Counted from the stretch's first letter, positions 12,286-23,315 are shown. The stretch is 64,000 bases of DNA from Branchipolynoe longqiensis (GCA_030323885.1 CM059193.1:75027040-75091039), one strand, 5' to 3'. Program-made: numbers and translations. Notes: generated by a model from the letters alone, not told the origin.

Positions 12286-12536
12286 ATTTTACCTTGATGC
12301 AGAAATGCAATCGAGGTTTGTATCCTAATGAATGCTGCTGCAGTGTTATGCTTATAGATCCACAATATTTCCTTGATTCAAAACCGCAGTTTGGCTTGGT
12401 ATCGACATTCTCACTGCTGCCACTTTATTCCTCCGCCATATTTCCTTGATCGAATAATCTAAATTCAGGTTTATATCCTCGTTCTTTCTGATTCTGCCTT
12501 ATATCACTGCATCAAATCTCCTTGATTCTGTTGCTG

Positions 12537-12890
12537 TAACCAGACCGGGTGGCCAAATGAGGAGACCATCCGTCTCCTATTTTGGGAGATCGGGAGATCC
12601 AAACCTATGAGTTTGTGGGTTCCAAAACTGGTGGAGTCAAACCAATGACTTAAAAATTGATACGCGTCGCTTCCTAGCCTGGCGGTCGGCATTATTAGGA
12701 TATCGCAAGGACTGGTTGGCTCAGTGTCAGGATAATGTGACTGAGTGGGACATCAGGTGATGGTGCTGGTGGCCTCACTTCCCACTCGGGCAGCACTATA
12801 AATTTGCCATGAGTGCGCACTGTCACAAGTCAGTACCCATCCTGATATGATCTTAGATGTTGCTAGGATGTAAAACAACAACAAACAAAC
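12537..12890 (+). mobile_element. SINE family A with target duplication
   Basis: It is full length, with a head variant containing the additional block GAGATCGGGAGATCC. TGTTGCTG flanks it on both sides (12529-12536 and 12891-12898). The tail is AAAACAACAACAAACAAAC. Confidence 0.9.
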
Positions 12891-13140
12891 TGTTGCTGCA
12901 GCATTATAGATCCACCATATTTCACGGATTCAAAAGTGCAATTCGGGTTTGTATCCTCGTTCTTTCTGCTGAAGCCTCAGCACACCACCAAATATGTCCT
13001 TGATTCTGAAATGCAATTTGGGTTGCCATCAATACTGTGATGACTACTACAATAGTACAATACTCTTGCACCAAAAGCACTCCACCATATTTCCTTGATT
13101 CAGAAATAAAATTCAGATATGATTTTCTCCAATGCTCTCG

Positions 13141-13887
13141 GCCTCATCGAATAAATCTCTCTCCAAAGCTGTCTCTAACCCCAATCATAGAGTTTTTTTA
13201 AATCACAGAAATCTGATCATTCATTACTAATTGTGTTTGCTATATCTTAAGTCTGTATCACAATGCCTAAGATACGTTTGTAGAGTTGGTACCCGGATCT
13301 GTGGCTGTGCAAGTAGCCTGTAGGGAAATACGGTAAAGACAAAAAGAAAGAGAAAGTAAGAGTGAAGAGAGTAAGGGAAGGCAAACCTTCTATCTTTATT
13401 TATAGAGTACACAGGTTCCTTGATAGGGTGTCCCACCACCCCTGTCACCCAATAAGAGAACAGCATTTCCAGTCCCAATGGCAGCCGGTAGTCTGCCCAC
13501 CATGAGTGGCTGCCTGGCCACCACCAACATTAATCTGGCTGCTCCTCACAGCCTGATTGTGTTGACCCCTACTGGATTGTGTTGACCCTACTCAGGCAGA
13601 AGGGCCAGGTCCTGAGTGCCACTGCACTCAACCTGCCAGCACTCACTATGTCATCCACATGGAACTCAGCTATAACCCAACCAATACATATATATACATA
13701 TACACACATATACATACAAGCTCACTTGGCTAGGTATACGAATAACACCTCACATAATAGCATCCCCCCCTGTCGGATATCTGAATATTTTTCACCTTGT
13801 TTGTTCACCTCTGCGAGTATTAACACAGTTGAATATTTCGTAGCTGTAGTGATCCTATGAGGAGCAGTGTTTCCAAAGTGTGACACA
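13141..13887. other. Unassigned DNA
   Basis: No gene recognised. A short TA/CA microsatellite lies at about 13684-13716. Confidence 0.4.
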
Positions 13888-14213
13888 TCAACTGGTTGGT
13901 TGGTGGGGTTTACATTTTGGCAACATCTAAGGTCATGTCAGGACAGGTACCAACTTGTGACAGTGCACACTCATGGCAACTTTATTAGCGCTGTCATGTC
14001 ACACTGGGAAATCAGGCCACCAGTACCATGACCCGATATCCCACTCAGTCACATTAACCAGTCATTGTCCTATCCTATTAATGCTGAGCCCCAGGCTAGG
14101 ACATGACAAATATCAATTGTTTAAGTCATTGGTTTGATTCGGACGGGATGCAAACACCCGACCTTCCGCATGGAGGATCCTGCGCTCTACCGATGCGGCC
14201 ACCGCATCCAGGA
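13888..14213 (-). mobile_element. SINE family A
   Basis: Minus-strand copy. The plus-strand 5' end reads CTACCGATGCGGCCACCGCA in reverse orientation, so it has the CGGTAGAGC head subtype and the TCCAACCAACCA-type tail. Confidence 0.9.
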
Positions 14214-14446
14214 TATTTCCAAATAAGACTGGTGCTGCACATAATGAACACCCACCACATTATGACCGCTTCTGACAATATTTTTGTTTGCAAGGGAATT
14301 TTGGTTTTTAGGGCAAGGTTACCCAGAGGTCCGAGCACGCAACTGATTGCAGGTCAGCCCTTATTGTCCAGATTGACCCTGAGAACGGGGACGTTACCCC
14401 CCCCCCCGCCCCCCCCCCCCCCCCCCACCTCCGCACCGCCCCCATT
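14214..14446. repeat. Poly-C tract in unassigned DNA
   Basis: Runs of C separated by single G, A or T occupy about 14396-14430. The remaining bases are unassigned. Confidence 0.7.
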
Positions 14447-14786
14447 AACCAGACGGTATGGCTGAATGAGTTGAGCGTCTGTCTCCTGCTTTGGTAGATC
14501 GTGCCGTTTCGAACCCTGGTCGAGTCAAACCAATGACATACAAATTCAAACTTGTCGCTTTCTAGCAAGGCGCTATGTATTAGTAGCATATGACAAGACT
14601 GGTTGGCTCGGTGTCAGGATAATGTGACTGAGCGGGATATCAGTTCATGGTGCTGGCGGAATGGTCTCCCAGTGGGGGAGCACTATAAAATCGCCATGAG
14701 TGCACACTGTTACAAGTCGGTACCTATCCTGATATGACCTTAGATGTTGCCAGGGCGTAAACATTCCAACCATCAAAACAACCAAC
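14447..14786 (+). mobile_element. SINE family A
   Basis: Full-length copy with head ACCAGACGGTATGGCTGAAT and B box TTTCGAACCCTGG. The body and tail are well kept. It is followed directly by a C run. Confidence 0.9.
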
Positions 14787-15009
14787 GTACCCCCCCCCCC
14801 CCTCACGATTGTATGTGCCTTCCCGTTAGGCGACCAAAAAGAAGCATAAATAGGGCCAGTCTAACGTCAATCAACCAGCGGGCGGTCCAGGGTCCTGGGA
14901 CCAGGGTCAGTCCAAGTCCAGGTCTAGATTGTCCAGCTTCACTCGGACTGTCGGTGGTCCTATTATGTGACCACGTGACTGCAGCCAGCAAAATCTGTGC
15001 GTCCCCACG
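14787..15009. other. Unassigned DNA
   Basis: Normal-composition sequence between a SINE and the C-rich minisatellite. No gene seen. Confidence 0.4.
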
Positions 15010-17035
15010 TCCAACACCCCCCCCCCCCACCCCACACTCTCCCTCCCAACCCAACACCGAGAATAGCCCAGCTTTAGCTGCCGATATTCCGATGGTGGCC
15101 GCGCCCATAAATCAGCAGTGTGTCGCCTTTTCCTGTGTGGAGCCCCTGCCCCCTCACTCCCAGCCACACCCACTCACCCTCACACCACCAATCACCACCC
15201 CCACAGATCCTCCTCAGCCCCACACACCCCAGAACACACACCGACTTCCAAACCCACACCTCCCACCCACCACAAAACCGCACTCACCTCCACCCAACCA
15301 CACACACCCACCAATCCCCACACTCAGACACTCCCACACCCCCACACCCCACCCCCACCCACCACACTCCCACATCCACTCCTCCCACTCCGCCCACTCC
15401 CTCCACTCCGCCCACTCCCCCCCAACTCACCCTCACCCAACCTCCCGCCCCCACTAACCCCAACAATACCCCACGTCCCCACTAACCCCCACCCACCTCC
15501 ACTCAACCCCAATCACACCCACTCAACCCCACCTCCTAATTACCCCAGCATCCCCTTCCCTCCCCAACCCCCACACCCCACTCACTCACCCCCCCCCCTG
15601 CCCCCCTACCTACACATCACCCCTACACCCCACCCCTTCCTTACCAACCCCACACCCTCACTCACCCCCCCTCCCCCTACTTACACATTACCCCTACACC
15701 CTCTTCCTTACCAACCCCCACACCCTCACTCACCCCCACATCCCCCTACTTACACATTACCCCTACACCCCTTCCTTACCAACCCCCACACCCTCACTCA
15801 CCCCCCCACCCCCCTACTTACACATTACCACCTACACCCCTTTCCTTACCAACCCCCACACCCTCACTCACCCCCACATCCCCCTACTTACACATTACCC
15901 CTACACCCCCTTCCTTACCAACCCCCACACCCTCACTCACCCCCACATCCCCCTACTTACACATTACCCCTACACCCCTTCCTTACCAACCCCCACACCC
16001 TCACTCACCCCCACATCCCCCTACTTACACATTACCCCTACACCCCTTCCTTACCAACCCCCACACCCTCACTCACCCCCACATCCCCCTACTTACACAT
16101 TACCCCTACACCCCCTTCCTTACCAACCCCCACACCCTCACTCACCCCCACATCCCCCTACTTACACATTACCACTACACCCCCTTCCTTACCAACCCCC
16201 ACACCCTCACTCACCCCACATCCCCCTACTTACACATTACCCCTACACCCCCTTCCTCACCAACCCCCACACCCCTCACTCACCCCCACATCGCCTACTT
16301 ACACATTACCCCTACACCCCCTTCCTTACCAACCCCCACACCCTCACTCACCCCCACATCCCCCTACTTACACATTACCCCTACACCCCCTTCCTTACCA
16401 ACCCACACCCTCACTCCCCCACATCCGCCTACTTACACATTACCCCTACACCACCTTCCTTACCAACCCCCACACCCTCACTCACCCCCACATCCACCTA
16501 CTTATACACTTACCCTACACCCCCTTCCTTACCACCACCCCTCACCACAACCCCTCACTCACCCCCACACATCCCCCCTACCCTCACCACCCCACTCACT
16601 TACACATTACCACTACACCCCCTTCCTTACCAACCCCCACACCCTCACTCACCTCCACATCCCCCTACTTACACATTACCCCTACATCCCCTTCCTTACC
16701 AACCCCCACACCCTCACTCACCCCCACATCCCCCTACTTACACATAACCCTACACCCCTTCCTTACCAACCCCCACACCATCACTCACCCCCACATCCCC
16801 CTACTTACACATTACCCCTACACCCACTTCCTTACCAACCCCCACACCCTCATTCACCCCCCCCCCCCACACTTACACATTACCCCTACACCACCTTCCT
16901 TACCAACCCCCACAACCTCACTCACCCCCACATCCGCCCAATTAAACCTTACTCCCTACACTCCCTCCCTTCACAACCCCGACACCATCACTCACCCCCA
17001 CGTCCCCCTGCTACATAACCCCTTTCCCCCTACAC
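15010..17035. repeat. G-free C-rich minisatellite, about 68-bp unit
   Basis: The first 600 bases are irregular CCCAC/CACTC-rich sequence. From about 15600 the unit CTTACCAACCCCCACACC, CTCACTCACC, CATCCCCCTACTTACACA and TACCCCTACACC repeats every 68-69 bases, about 20 times. G is almost absent from the plus strand. The minus strand carries repeated G4-6 runs and could form quadruplexes. The 659-codon frame across it is a repeat translation and not a gene. Confidence 0.95.
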
Positions 17036-17379
17036 CCCCTGGCGGCGCGCTGCCTCTATTATGTCCTTTTGTTGTGATGAACTGTACATGTTGCTGAATG
17101 GGGTTGCTATAGAGTGGCGGTGGCAGGGTGAGTTTGGTGTGAATTAACTCAGTCAGACATGTCCCTCCCGCGTCCTGCCTTAATAAATCCTCTCCCTCCC
17201 CAGCAGGAGGTCGCCGGCTTGACATCGCTTGTACCGGGCGTTACCGTATTTCTCAGGTTAGAAACCGCGGCATTATTGGGTTCTTTTGGTGTTTTTTTTT
17301 GTAACGCTTAGTTTTTTTGGTTATCGTTTTGGTTCTTTTCGGGTGCGGTTTTCATTCATTCGCAGCCCGTGCACAGATT
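17036..17379. other. Unassigned DNA
   Basis: It contains one more CCGTATTTCTCAGGTTAGAA motif at 17244 and otherwise nothing recognisable. Confidence 0.4.
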
Positions 17380-17664
17380 GGTTCGTTGCTGGAGTTTTAC
17401 GTCCTGGTAAAATCAGTCATATCAGGATCGGCACCGATTTGTGACAGTGTGCACTCATGGGAAGTTTCTAGTGATGCCGCACTTGGAAATGAAGCTGCTG
17501 GCACTATGACCCTATATCCCACTCTGTCACATTATCCTGACACTGAGCTAACCAGTCCTTGCTCTATCCTATTAATGCAGAACGCCAGGCTAGGAAGTGA
17601 CCAGTATCAATTATATAAGTTATTTGTTTGACTCGGCCGGGAAGCGAACTCCCGATCACCCAGA
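17380..17664 (-). mobile_element. SINE family A, 5' truncated
   Basis: Tail and body on the minus strand. The head stops at the block matching GGGAAGCGAACTCCCGATC and lacks the A box. Confidence 0.85.
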
Positions 17665-17670
17665 CTTAGC

Positions 17671-17989
17671 CCAGATCGGATGGCTGAATGGGTTAAGCAT
17701 CCATCTCCCGCTTTGCTATATCATGGTCGAGTCAAATCAATGATTTAAATATTTATACATGTCGCTTACTAGCCAGGCGCTCAGCATTATTATGATAGGG
17801 CAATGACTGGTTGGTTCAATGTGAGGATAATCTGATTGAGTGGGATATCATGTCATGGTTCTGGCAGGCTGATCTACCAGTGGGGTGGGCAGCACTATAA
17901 AGTTGGCATGAGGGCGCACTGTCACAAGTCGGTGCCTGTCCTGATATTACCTTAGATGTTGCCAGGACGTAAAACTTCAATAACCAACC
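17671..17989 (+). mobile_element. SINE family A
   Basis: Head GATCGGATGGCTGAATGGG, with the B box region deleted. Tail form AAAACTTCAATAACCAACC. It lies head to head with the preceding minus-strand copy. Confidence 0.85.
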
Positions 17990-18230
17990 ATCCTGGAGTT
18001 AAGCTTCCCATAATTATTACAACATTGCGACAGGTTCCAAATTATCTGTCAGTCTACAAGGGACCCTAAAGTGGAAGCTGCAAGCCCACAAATTCTACTT
18101 GGTAATTGGGTGTGGAAGGCTATTCAAAGTAACCGAAGCAGGGTAGTACCGGCGTACGGGCACTCTATTTATAGGCTACAGGGGGAGGGGGTGACAGCGT
18201 TTTTGCGTTGATAGGCAATTAGTTGGGGGT
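17990..18230. other. Unassigned DNA
   Basis: No recognisable feature. Confidence 0.4.
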
Positions 18231-18556
18231 CGGTTTGTTGTTGGAGGTTCACGTCCTGGCAACAGCTAAGGTCACAATAGGACGTGTACCGACTTGTGAC
18301 AGTGTGCGCTCATGGACATTTTATAGTGCTCCCGCACTGGGAGACCAGGCCCCCATGACCTGATATCCCACTCGGTCATGGTACCCTGACACTGAGCCAA
18401 CCGGTCTGTGCCCTATCCTAATAATGCCGAATGCCTGGCTAGGAAGTGAACAGTATCAATTGTTAAGTCATTGGTTTGACTCGATCAGGGTTCGAATCCC
18501 ACGATCTATCTAAATGGGAGACCAACACTCAACTCATTTGGCCACAGTGTCTGGTC
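18231..18556 (-). mobile_element. SINE family A
   Basis: Minus-strand copy with complete head (plus-strand ACTCATTTGGCCACAGTGTC) and B box GGGTTCGAATCCC in inverted form. Confidence 0.9.
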
Positions 18557-18694
18557 ACAAATAGATGTTCCCTCAGTTGTTATTTGGGACAGGTCAGTCA
18601 TTGGTGTTCTGCTCCTTGACAGGGCTATGCGAGGCCTGCCGATGAACAGAAGAATTTACTTCAAAACCGAGAGTGGGGGTGAAGGACAATCATA

Positions 18695-19066
18695 TAGCGA
18701 TATAGCGAAGGGTAGACAGGAAGTGTGAACACTTATTTGTCTCTCTTTCTTTTTTGTTGGTACATTAGTTGTCCCAAGGAGGGGAAATCCAAGTCACAGA
18801 CGACTGGTCTTCCCCACTCCACTGCTGGTCGATAGAAGGCCCGAGCCTACACTTTTACCGACCCAAGGGATTTTTAACCTCCCACACCACATAGACATGT
18901 TATGAGAGCAACCAGCCTTTGATGACGCTGTAAGTTATACACAGTGGTGGAAATCCAAATTGGCAGACCTGGGGGCACGGGGAATCAAACCGCCGACCCT
19001 CAGATTAGGAGTCTGACCTAGAAAAAAGTCAGACACTCTAACCACTCCGCCAGAGAGAACGCCACT
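18695..19066 (-). mobile_element. SINE family B, tail type B1
   Basis: Complete minus-strand copy. It keeps the block GATGACGCTGTAAGTTATAC that is lost from the copy at 7446-7795. Its 3' end (plus-strand AGGAAGTGTGAACACTTATT) matches the LINE tail at 42904-42965. Confidence 0.9.
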
Positions 19067-19129
19067 GTGTCTCAGTCCATTCAAAAGCTGCCTTGATATG
19101 AATCAACTCTTAACAAGCTGTGAAGTAAT

Positions 19130-19310
19130 TAGTTCCAATGCACAATGGTTATCTATATTGGCACAGTGTTGAGGAATTCGGAGAGAATGACAACAAACAA
19201 GATGGCGGCAACAGAATGCTCTCATTATTTTTTTTAATTGATTTATCTACATAATTTAATCAATTCTTCACTGCGAAAGTAGCGGGTTATGCTAGAAAAG
19301 TTGTTGAACC
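19130..19310. mobile_element. hAT-like MITE fragment
   Basis: The stretch with GGCACAGTGTTGAGGAATTC, ACAAACAAGATGGCGGC and AAAGTAGCGGGTTATG matches the interior of the MITE at 11868-12285. Neither terminal repeat is present. Confidence 0.6.
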
Positions 19311-19315
19311 ATATT

Positions 19316-19481
19316 CAGTAAAACCTCTCTTGGGAACGACTTTAAGTGGTCCATTTAGGGAGGTGCTCGGTTAAGGGAGGTAGAATATGGTTACAACGGT
19401 ATTACTGGGACCCACATGAAGCGATCGATATAGGGGAATGGTCGATCTGTGGAGGTGGTCAGTTACAAAGGTCTTATTGTA
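19316..19481. mobile_element. Pogo-like MITE, copy 1
   Basis: It starts CAGTAAAACCTCTCTTGG and ends AAAGGTCTTATTGTA. Interior blocks TTAAGTGGTCCATTTAGGG and GATCGATATAGG match copy 2. The right terminal repeat has decayed. Confidence 0.75.
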
Positions 19482-19499
19482 TTTAGCAAAGTAGATTAC

Positions 19500-20046
19500 A
19501 AATTGATGTGACCAGACGGGATGGCCAAATGAGTTGAGCATCCGTCCCCTGTTCTGGGAGATCGGGGGATCCGAGCCCATGAGTTTGTGTATTTTCAAAC
19601 CCTGGTCAAGTCAAACCACTGACGTAAAAATGTATACTTGTCACTTCGTAGCCATGCATTCGGCATTGTAGTAAAACCTCTCTAAATCGACCGAACTTGG
19701 GACCGACATTAAGTGGTCCATTTAGGGAGGTGGTCGTTTTACGGAGTTAGAATATGGTTACAATGGTATTGTTGGGACAGAAATAAAGCGATCGATATAG
19801 GAGAGTGGTCGATGTGGGGAGGTGGTCGGTTAGGGAGGTTTTACTGTATTAGGATATGGAAAGGACTGGTTTGGTCAGTGTCAGGATAATGTGACTGAGT
19901 GGGATATGAGATCATGGTGCTGGCGGCCTGATTTCCCAGTGGAGCAGCACTATCAAGTTGACATGATTGTGCCCTGTCACAAGTCGGTATCAGTCCTGAT
20001 ATGACCTTAGATGTTGCTAGGAAGTAAAACAGCAACAAACAAATAA
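19500..20046 (+). mobile_element. SINE family A split by a MITE
   Basis: The 5' part (head CCAGACGGGATGGCCAAATG) runs to 19678 and the body and tail resume at 19849. In intact copies the join reads GGCATTATTAGGATA. The split is caused by the pogo-like MITE, so the SINE is older than that MITE insertion. Confidence 0.9.
19679..19848. mobile_element. Pogo-like MITE, copy 2
   Basis: It is bounded by TA on both sides, with ends GTAAAACCTCTCTAAATCG and GGGAGGTTTTACTG that are inverted repeats. A TA target and this CAGTAAAACC-type end are typical of pogo/Tc1-mariner MITEs. It has no transposase. Confidence 0.85.
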
Positions 20047-20265
20047 AACAATCAAATTGATGTGGTTATTTCCATAACCTAGCCTTCCGATGGTTTTTTT
20101 TCTCTAGAATTTGCTAGCAGCCCTGTCATAGAGACAGTGCTAAGGGAGTAACTAGCATGTCAGCTGACAGTGGTGTTATCAGAGTAACTCTGTTCTTCAC
20201 ATGCTGTGAGCTTCCACGAAAACGAGGCTGACACGACCACATATCAGAACGAGGCTCCTCAGCAA
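20047..20265. other. Unassigned DNA
   Basis: No feature recognised. Confidence 0.35.
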
Positions 20266-20625
20266 TGCAATATAGGCAATAGGCGCTTTCCACACACCGA
20301 CCTGTCCTCTGGTGTCAGTGGAAGAAGTGACGTTGCAGCACACTTTGAAGGATGATATGTGGGGAAAAGGTCTAATAGAGGAATTCCACACCCAACCGGC
20401 CTTCTGATGACAGTGGCAAGCACTAATATTGTGGGTATCATCTCAGTTCGCACAATGTTTTGTAGAAAATGTTCTCATAGGGAAATTGCACAATCAACCA
20501 GCCCTCTGGTGACAGTGGCAAGCACTAATGTTGTCGGTAGCAGCTCAATTTGACCATGTTTTGTGGAAAATGTTCTTACTGGGGAATTGCACAATCAACC
20601 TGCCCTCTGATCTCAGTGGCAACAA
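20266..20625. repeat. Tandem repeat, about 101-bp unit
   Basis: Three clear units and one weaker one share the order TTCTxATxGGGGAATTGCACA, ATCAACCTGCCCTCTGATG-like, CAGTGGCAAGCACTAAT and GGTAGCAGCTCAATTTG-like. Unit starts are near 20280, 20384, 20484 and 20586. Not coding. Confidence 0.75.
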
Positions 20626-21640
20626 ATTAATATGGAACCTATGTGTGCAGCTATTTTCTGAACTTCATTGTCTGTCCATAATTGAACCTATTTATGTATT
20701 CAAAAGTGGACCGCTTCGTGTCTTTATATTTTATTGTCAAATAAAATCAATTCAAAATGCATTCATTTGAACCTATTTATGTATTTATACCCTAAGCCTA
20801 TTTGTGTATTTATATCTGACATTGATTTTGTTTTTCAAAGTCTTTAATATATTTCTTCCTTGATATTCCATACTCATTTGCGTATTGATAATCTTAAATA
20901 TGAAAATAAATGATGCGTTTTGAATATAAATATATGTGTATATGTAGGTGTTGGTAATCTCTCATTGTTTGTAATGCTATGGCATCACGGGTAATTGGAC
21001 ACGCAAATGCAGCCAAGCGCTAGTGCCTAAGGCTGCTTGATAAGTCGCCGACTGGCGGCTCCTTGCTGAACTAACCTAACTATACCATTAAGGCCGACTA
21101 GTGGGTTTTCGCCATTTCCGCCATATATCGCCCAGTAAACAAGGCGACTGCGGCTCCACTGGTATCATATTTCTGAACTAAAATTACCCCGTCTTCGGCT
21201 ATAAAAGTAACTGCTAGCTGCACCTATTTCACTTTCGACACGGGAGCCACGCGGACAACAACTGCCTTAAATTGCCATCCCACTCACCCCACAATGAGAA
21301 GGGGATATAGGGTTATAAGTGTGCCTACGCCTCATTGACATCACATAACTACCTAAGGGACTGTACTGCTGACAAGAGCTAAAATTGTAATAAAAAGGCA
21401 TAACTATATTTGCTGTGTTTGTGTTGTTAATTAACCTAGTATTAGTACTAATCCTACTTCCCTGCTGTTTAATTTTGTCTGGAAAATGAGGATGTTAATA
21501 CCTCCAATATAATTGCAATAGCAATAGCAATAGCAATTAAATAAATATTCCTCTTTGATCTTTAATTAAATGCAGTTAACTATCCATTCATCCATTATAA
21601 TTTATATCGGCCTATCTATCTCCAGTTTATCCTAAATGTA
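20626..21640. other. Unassigned DNA
   Basis: AT-rich with short direct repeats (GAACCTATTTATGTATT twice near 20690 and 20770; AATAGC repeats near 21518). No gene or repeat family is recognised. Confidence 0.4.
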
Positions 21641-21642
21641 AT

Positions 21643-21953
21643 TGTTGTTGTTGAAGATTTATATTGCCTATCATGGATAAGTTTGAAAAGACTTGTTTTC
21701 ACCATTAGACAGTTTGTCAATAGAAAGCCTGAGCCTACACTTTTACCGACCCAAGGGATTTTTAACCTCCCACACCACATAGACATGGCATGAGAGCAAC
21801 TGGCCTTTCATGACGCTGTAAGTTATACACAGCGGTGGAAATCCAAATTGGCAGAGCTGGGGGCATGGGGAATCGAACCACCGACCTTCAGATTAGGAGT
21901 GTGACCTAGAAAAAAGTCATACACTCTAACCACTCCGCCACAGAGAACGCCAC
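21643..21953 (-). mobile_element. SINE family B, tail type B2
   Basis: Complete minus-strand copy. The head is the same as in the B1 copies, but the 3' part is CTGTCTAATGGTGAAAACA and GATAGGCAATATAAATCTTC. The tail ends in a CAACAACAAC-like run. Confidence 0.9.
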
Positions 21954-22162
21954 TATAATTATACTTATGTAGGATCTGTGCAACAGCATTGGCTCGCCTT
22001 GGATTCGAATCGATACAGCATGAAGCAAGCCCAAGCGCTATTATAAATGTGCATAATCGCTTGCTGTGTAGCGAGAGTAGATATATATAGGACTTATTTA
22101 ACGTACTAAAGCCTATGGGGTGGTTTTTGTGAAAAAAGCAGCCAATCAGCGTCGAGTATTCT

Positions 22163-22174
22163 GGTCACGTGACC
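22163..22174. promoter_or_regulatory. E-box palindrome in the terminal repeat
   Basis: GGTCACGTGACC is a 12-bp perfect palindrome with a CACGTG core, the known target of USF/Myc-type bHLH factors. It is kept in the right arm as well. Confidence 0.5.
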
Positions 22175-22487
22175 GTCCAGGGTGGGTCTAGGGTGGGAGG
22201 GTGTTTTTGTCTCAGCCAATAGGAAGGCTTGATTTTGCTAATTTATGCTAATTTATGTATCTAGGTCACGCCTATGCCCAAATAAGGCTCGTTGAAACTA
22301 GGTCAAGTTTGGGGGGTTTGACCTAGATAGGGTGTTAAAAAGTTCCATTCGGCGCTTAAGGCTTGAGTCTATGGAATGGTACCCTGTGTTTGCGTGCACT
22401 ATAAGGCCATTTTTCGTGAATTTTAGTAAATTGTGTGTGCGTGTGTGTGCACCCCCACAAAAAGGGGGCGTGGCCTATTTTAGTTTC

Positions 22488-22604
22488 AGCCAATGATCGT
22501 TGAGTATTTGGATGATTGACAGGTACGAATCCCAAAGGGTGGTTGTGCTATTTTCCGTTTCAGCCAATGCTCGTTGAGTATTTGGATGATTGACAGATAC
22601 GAAC
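22488..22604 (+). promoter_or_regulatory. Duplicated CCAAT-containing block
   Basis: Two direct copies of a block of about 36 bases (CAGCCAATG, TCGTTGAG, TATTTGGATGATTGACAG) start 74 bases apart, about 210 and 135 bases upstream of the ATG at 22697. CCAAT is the NF-Y site. The duplicated spacing suggests a promoter or a terminal protein-binding array. Confidence 0.45.
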
Positions 22605-22696
22605 GGGTTTGGTGGTGGATTTTGCGTAATTTAGTAAACATTGGCACGTGCTTTTGGGGGTTGAGGTGGGGTTGATGTAAATATGGGCACGTGCGC

Positions 22697-23284
22697 ATGC
22701 GTTTTGTGAATCAACTATCGCAAGTGCTGACATTGCACAAAAATGCATTACGAACAGCAAAAAACAAAATATATGTTGAAACAAAAGCGATTATACAATA
22801 CGAAAAAGACTTAAAACACTGTGAATTATGTGGTGGAATAAACCCGATACCATTTTACTCGGGTTATCTGCTAAAAAAATATGACAAACGAATTCAGAAG
22901 GAAGTTGCCGCAACAAAGAAAAAAGAAAAAAAGAAGAAGTCAAGTGTGCATTTTGATCAAACTGATTTAGACTCTGATTCTGAAACTAATATCAAAATAT
23001 TTCAGAATTGGTCTAAACAAACTAAAAACATTATGGTTCCAATTGAATTATACAAAGCAGATTTTTATGATCGTGAATTACGTCGCTTTTCAACTGAAAT
23101 AAATGCTGATATCTTACAACAATTGACTAATATATCTACATTAGTAACAAATATGGCAACTTCTTCCGCATATGTAACCACTGCTGCAAATACAATTGCC
23201 AATCGTAAAAAATTACCTACTATGTGTGAATTAAATTGTATTGCAACAAAAGCTGAATCCTCTGATTCTGAGGAATATTGTTAA
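22697..23284 (+). CDS. Single 195-residue protein of the Maverick-like element
   Basis: I do not recognise this protein. The longest frame extends to 22691 only by using a non-ATG codon, so I take the ATG at 22697, which lies in the left terminal repeat. In rough order it has a basic, helical-looking N-terminus, one CxxC-type cysteine pair (CELCGG, about residues 42-47) and a Lys-rich stretch near residue 75 (KKKEKKKKS) that could be a nuclear signal. An acidic Asp/Ser run (DSDSE) follows, then a Ser/Thr/Ala-rich helix with INADILQQLTNIS, and an acidic end SSDSEEYC. There is no membrane segment or signal peptide. Codon use is AT-rich compared with the GC-richer arms, and the frame is free of damage. 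A structural, regulatory or packaging-related role is possible but nothing shows it. Confidence 0.7.
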   Translation: MRFVNQLSQVLTLHKNALRTAKNKIYVETKAIIQYEKDLKHCELCGGINPIPFYSGYLLKKYDKRIQKEVAATKKKEKKKKSSVHFDQTDLDSDSETNIKIFQNWSKQTKNIMVPIELYKADFYDRELRRFSTEINADILQQLTNISTLVTNMATSSAYVTTAANTIANRKKLPTMCELNCIATKAESSDSEEYC

Positions 23285-23309
23285 AAAAAAAAAACTTGTC
23301 ATTTTTTAA

Positions 23310-23315
23310 AATAAA
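23310..23315 (+). terminator. Poly(A) signal after the 195-residue gene
   Basis: AATAAA lies 26 bases after the stop codon, within an A/T-rich stretch. This fits a self-contained transcription unit. Confidence 0.55.

Larger units (their letters stand above)
11650..13140. repeat. Old tandem array (ATTTCCTTGATTC)n, interrupted
   Basis: Degenerate units near 85 bases, each with a CCATATTTCCTTGATTC-like core and an AATTCAGGTTTGTATCCTC-like block, run across this stretch. The array is interrupted by an hAT-like MITE (11868-12285) and a SINE (12537-12890). Divergence between units is high. Confidence 0.6.
22076..22711 (+). repeat. Left terminal inverted repeat, 636 bp
   Basis: It matches 23597-24231 inverted, ending at CGTTTTGTGAAT. 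It contains four CCAAT boxes (22142, 22216, 22490, 22564), a perfect GGTCACGTGACC E-box palindrome at 22163-22174 and a GGGGGCGTGGC box near 22465. A duplicated block CAGCCAATG-TCGTTGAGTATTTGGATGATTGACAG has copies from 22488 and 22562. The first ATG codons of the internal gene lie inside this repeat, so it probably doubles as promoter. Confidence 0.95.

Noticed and set aside
15118..17097. 659-codon open frame and smaller Pro/Thr/His-rich frames
   Set aside because: They are translations of the 68-bp C-rich minisatellite. The absence of G removes stop codons in these frames.
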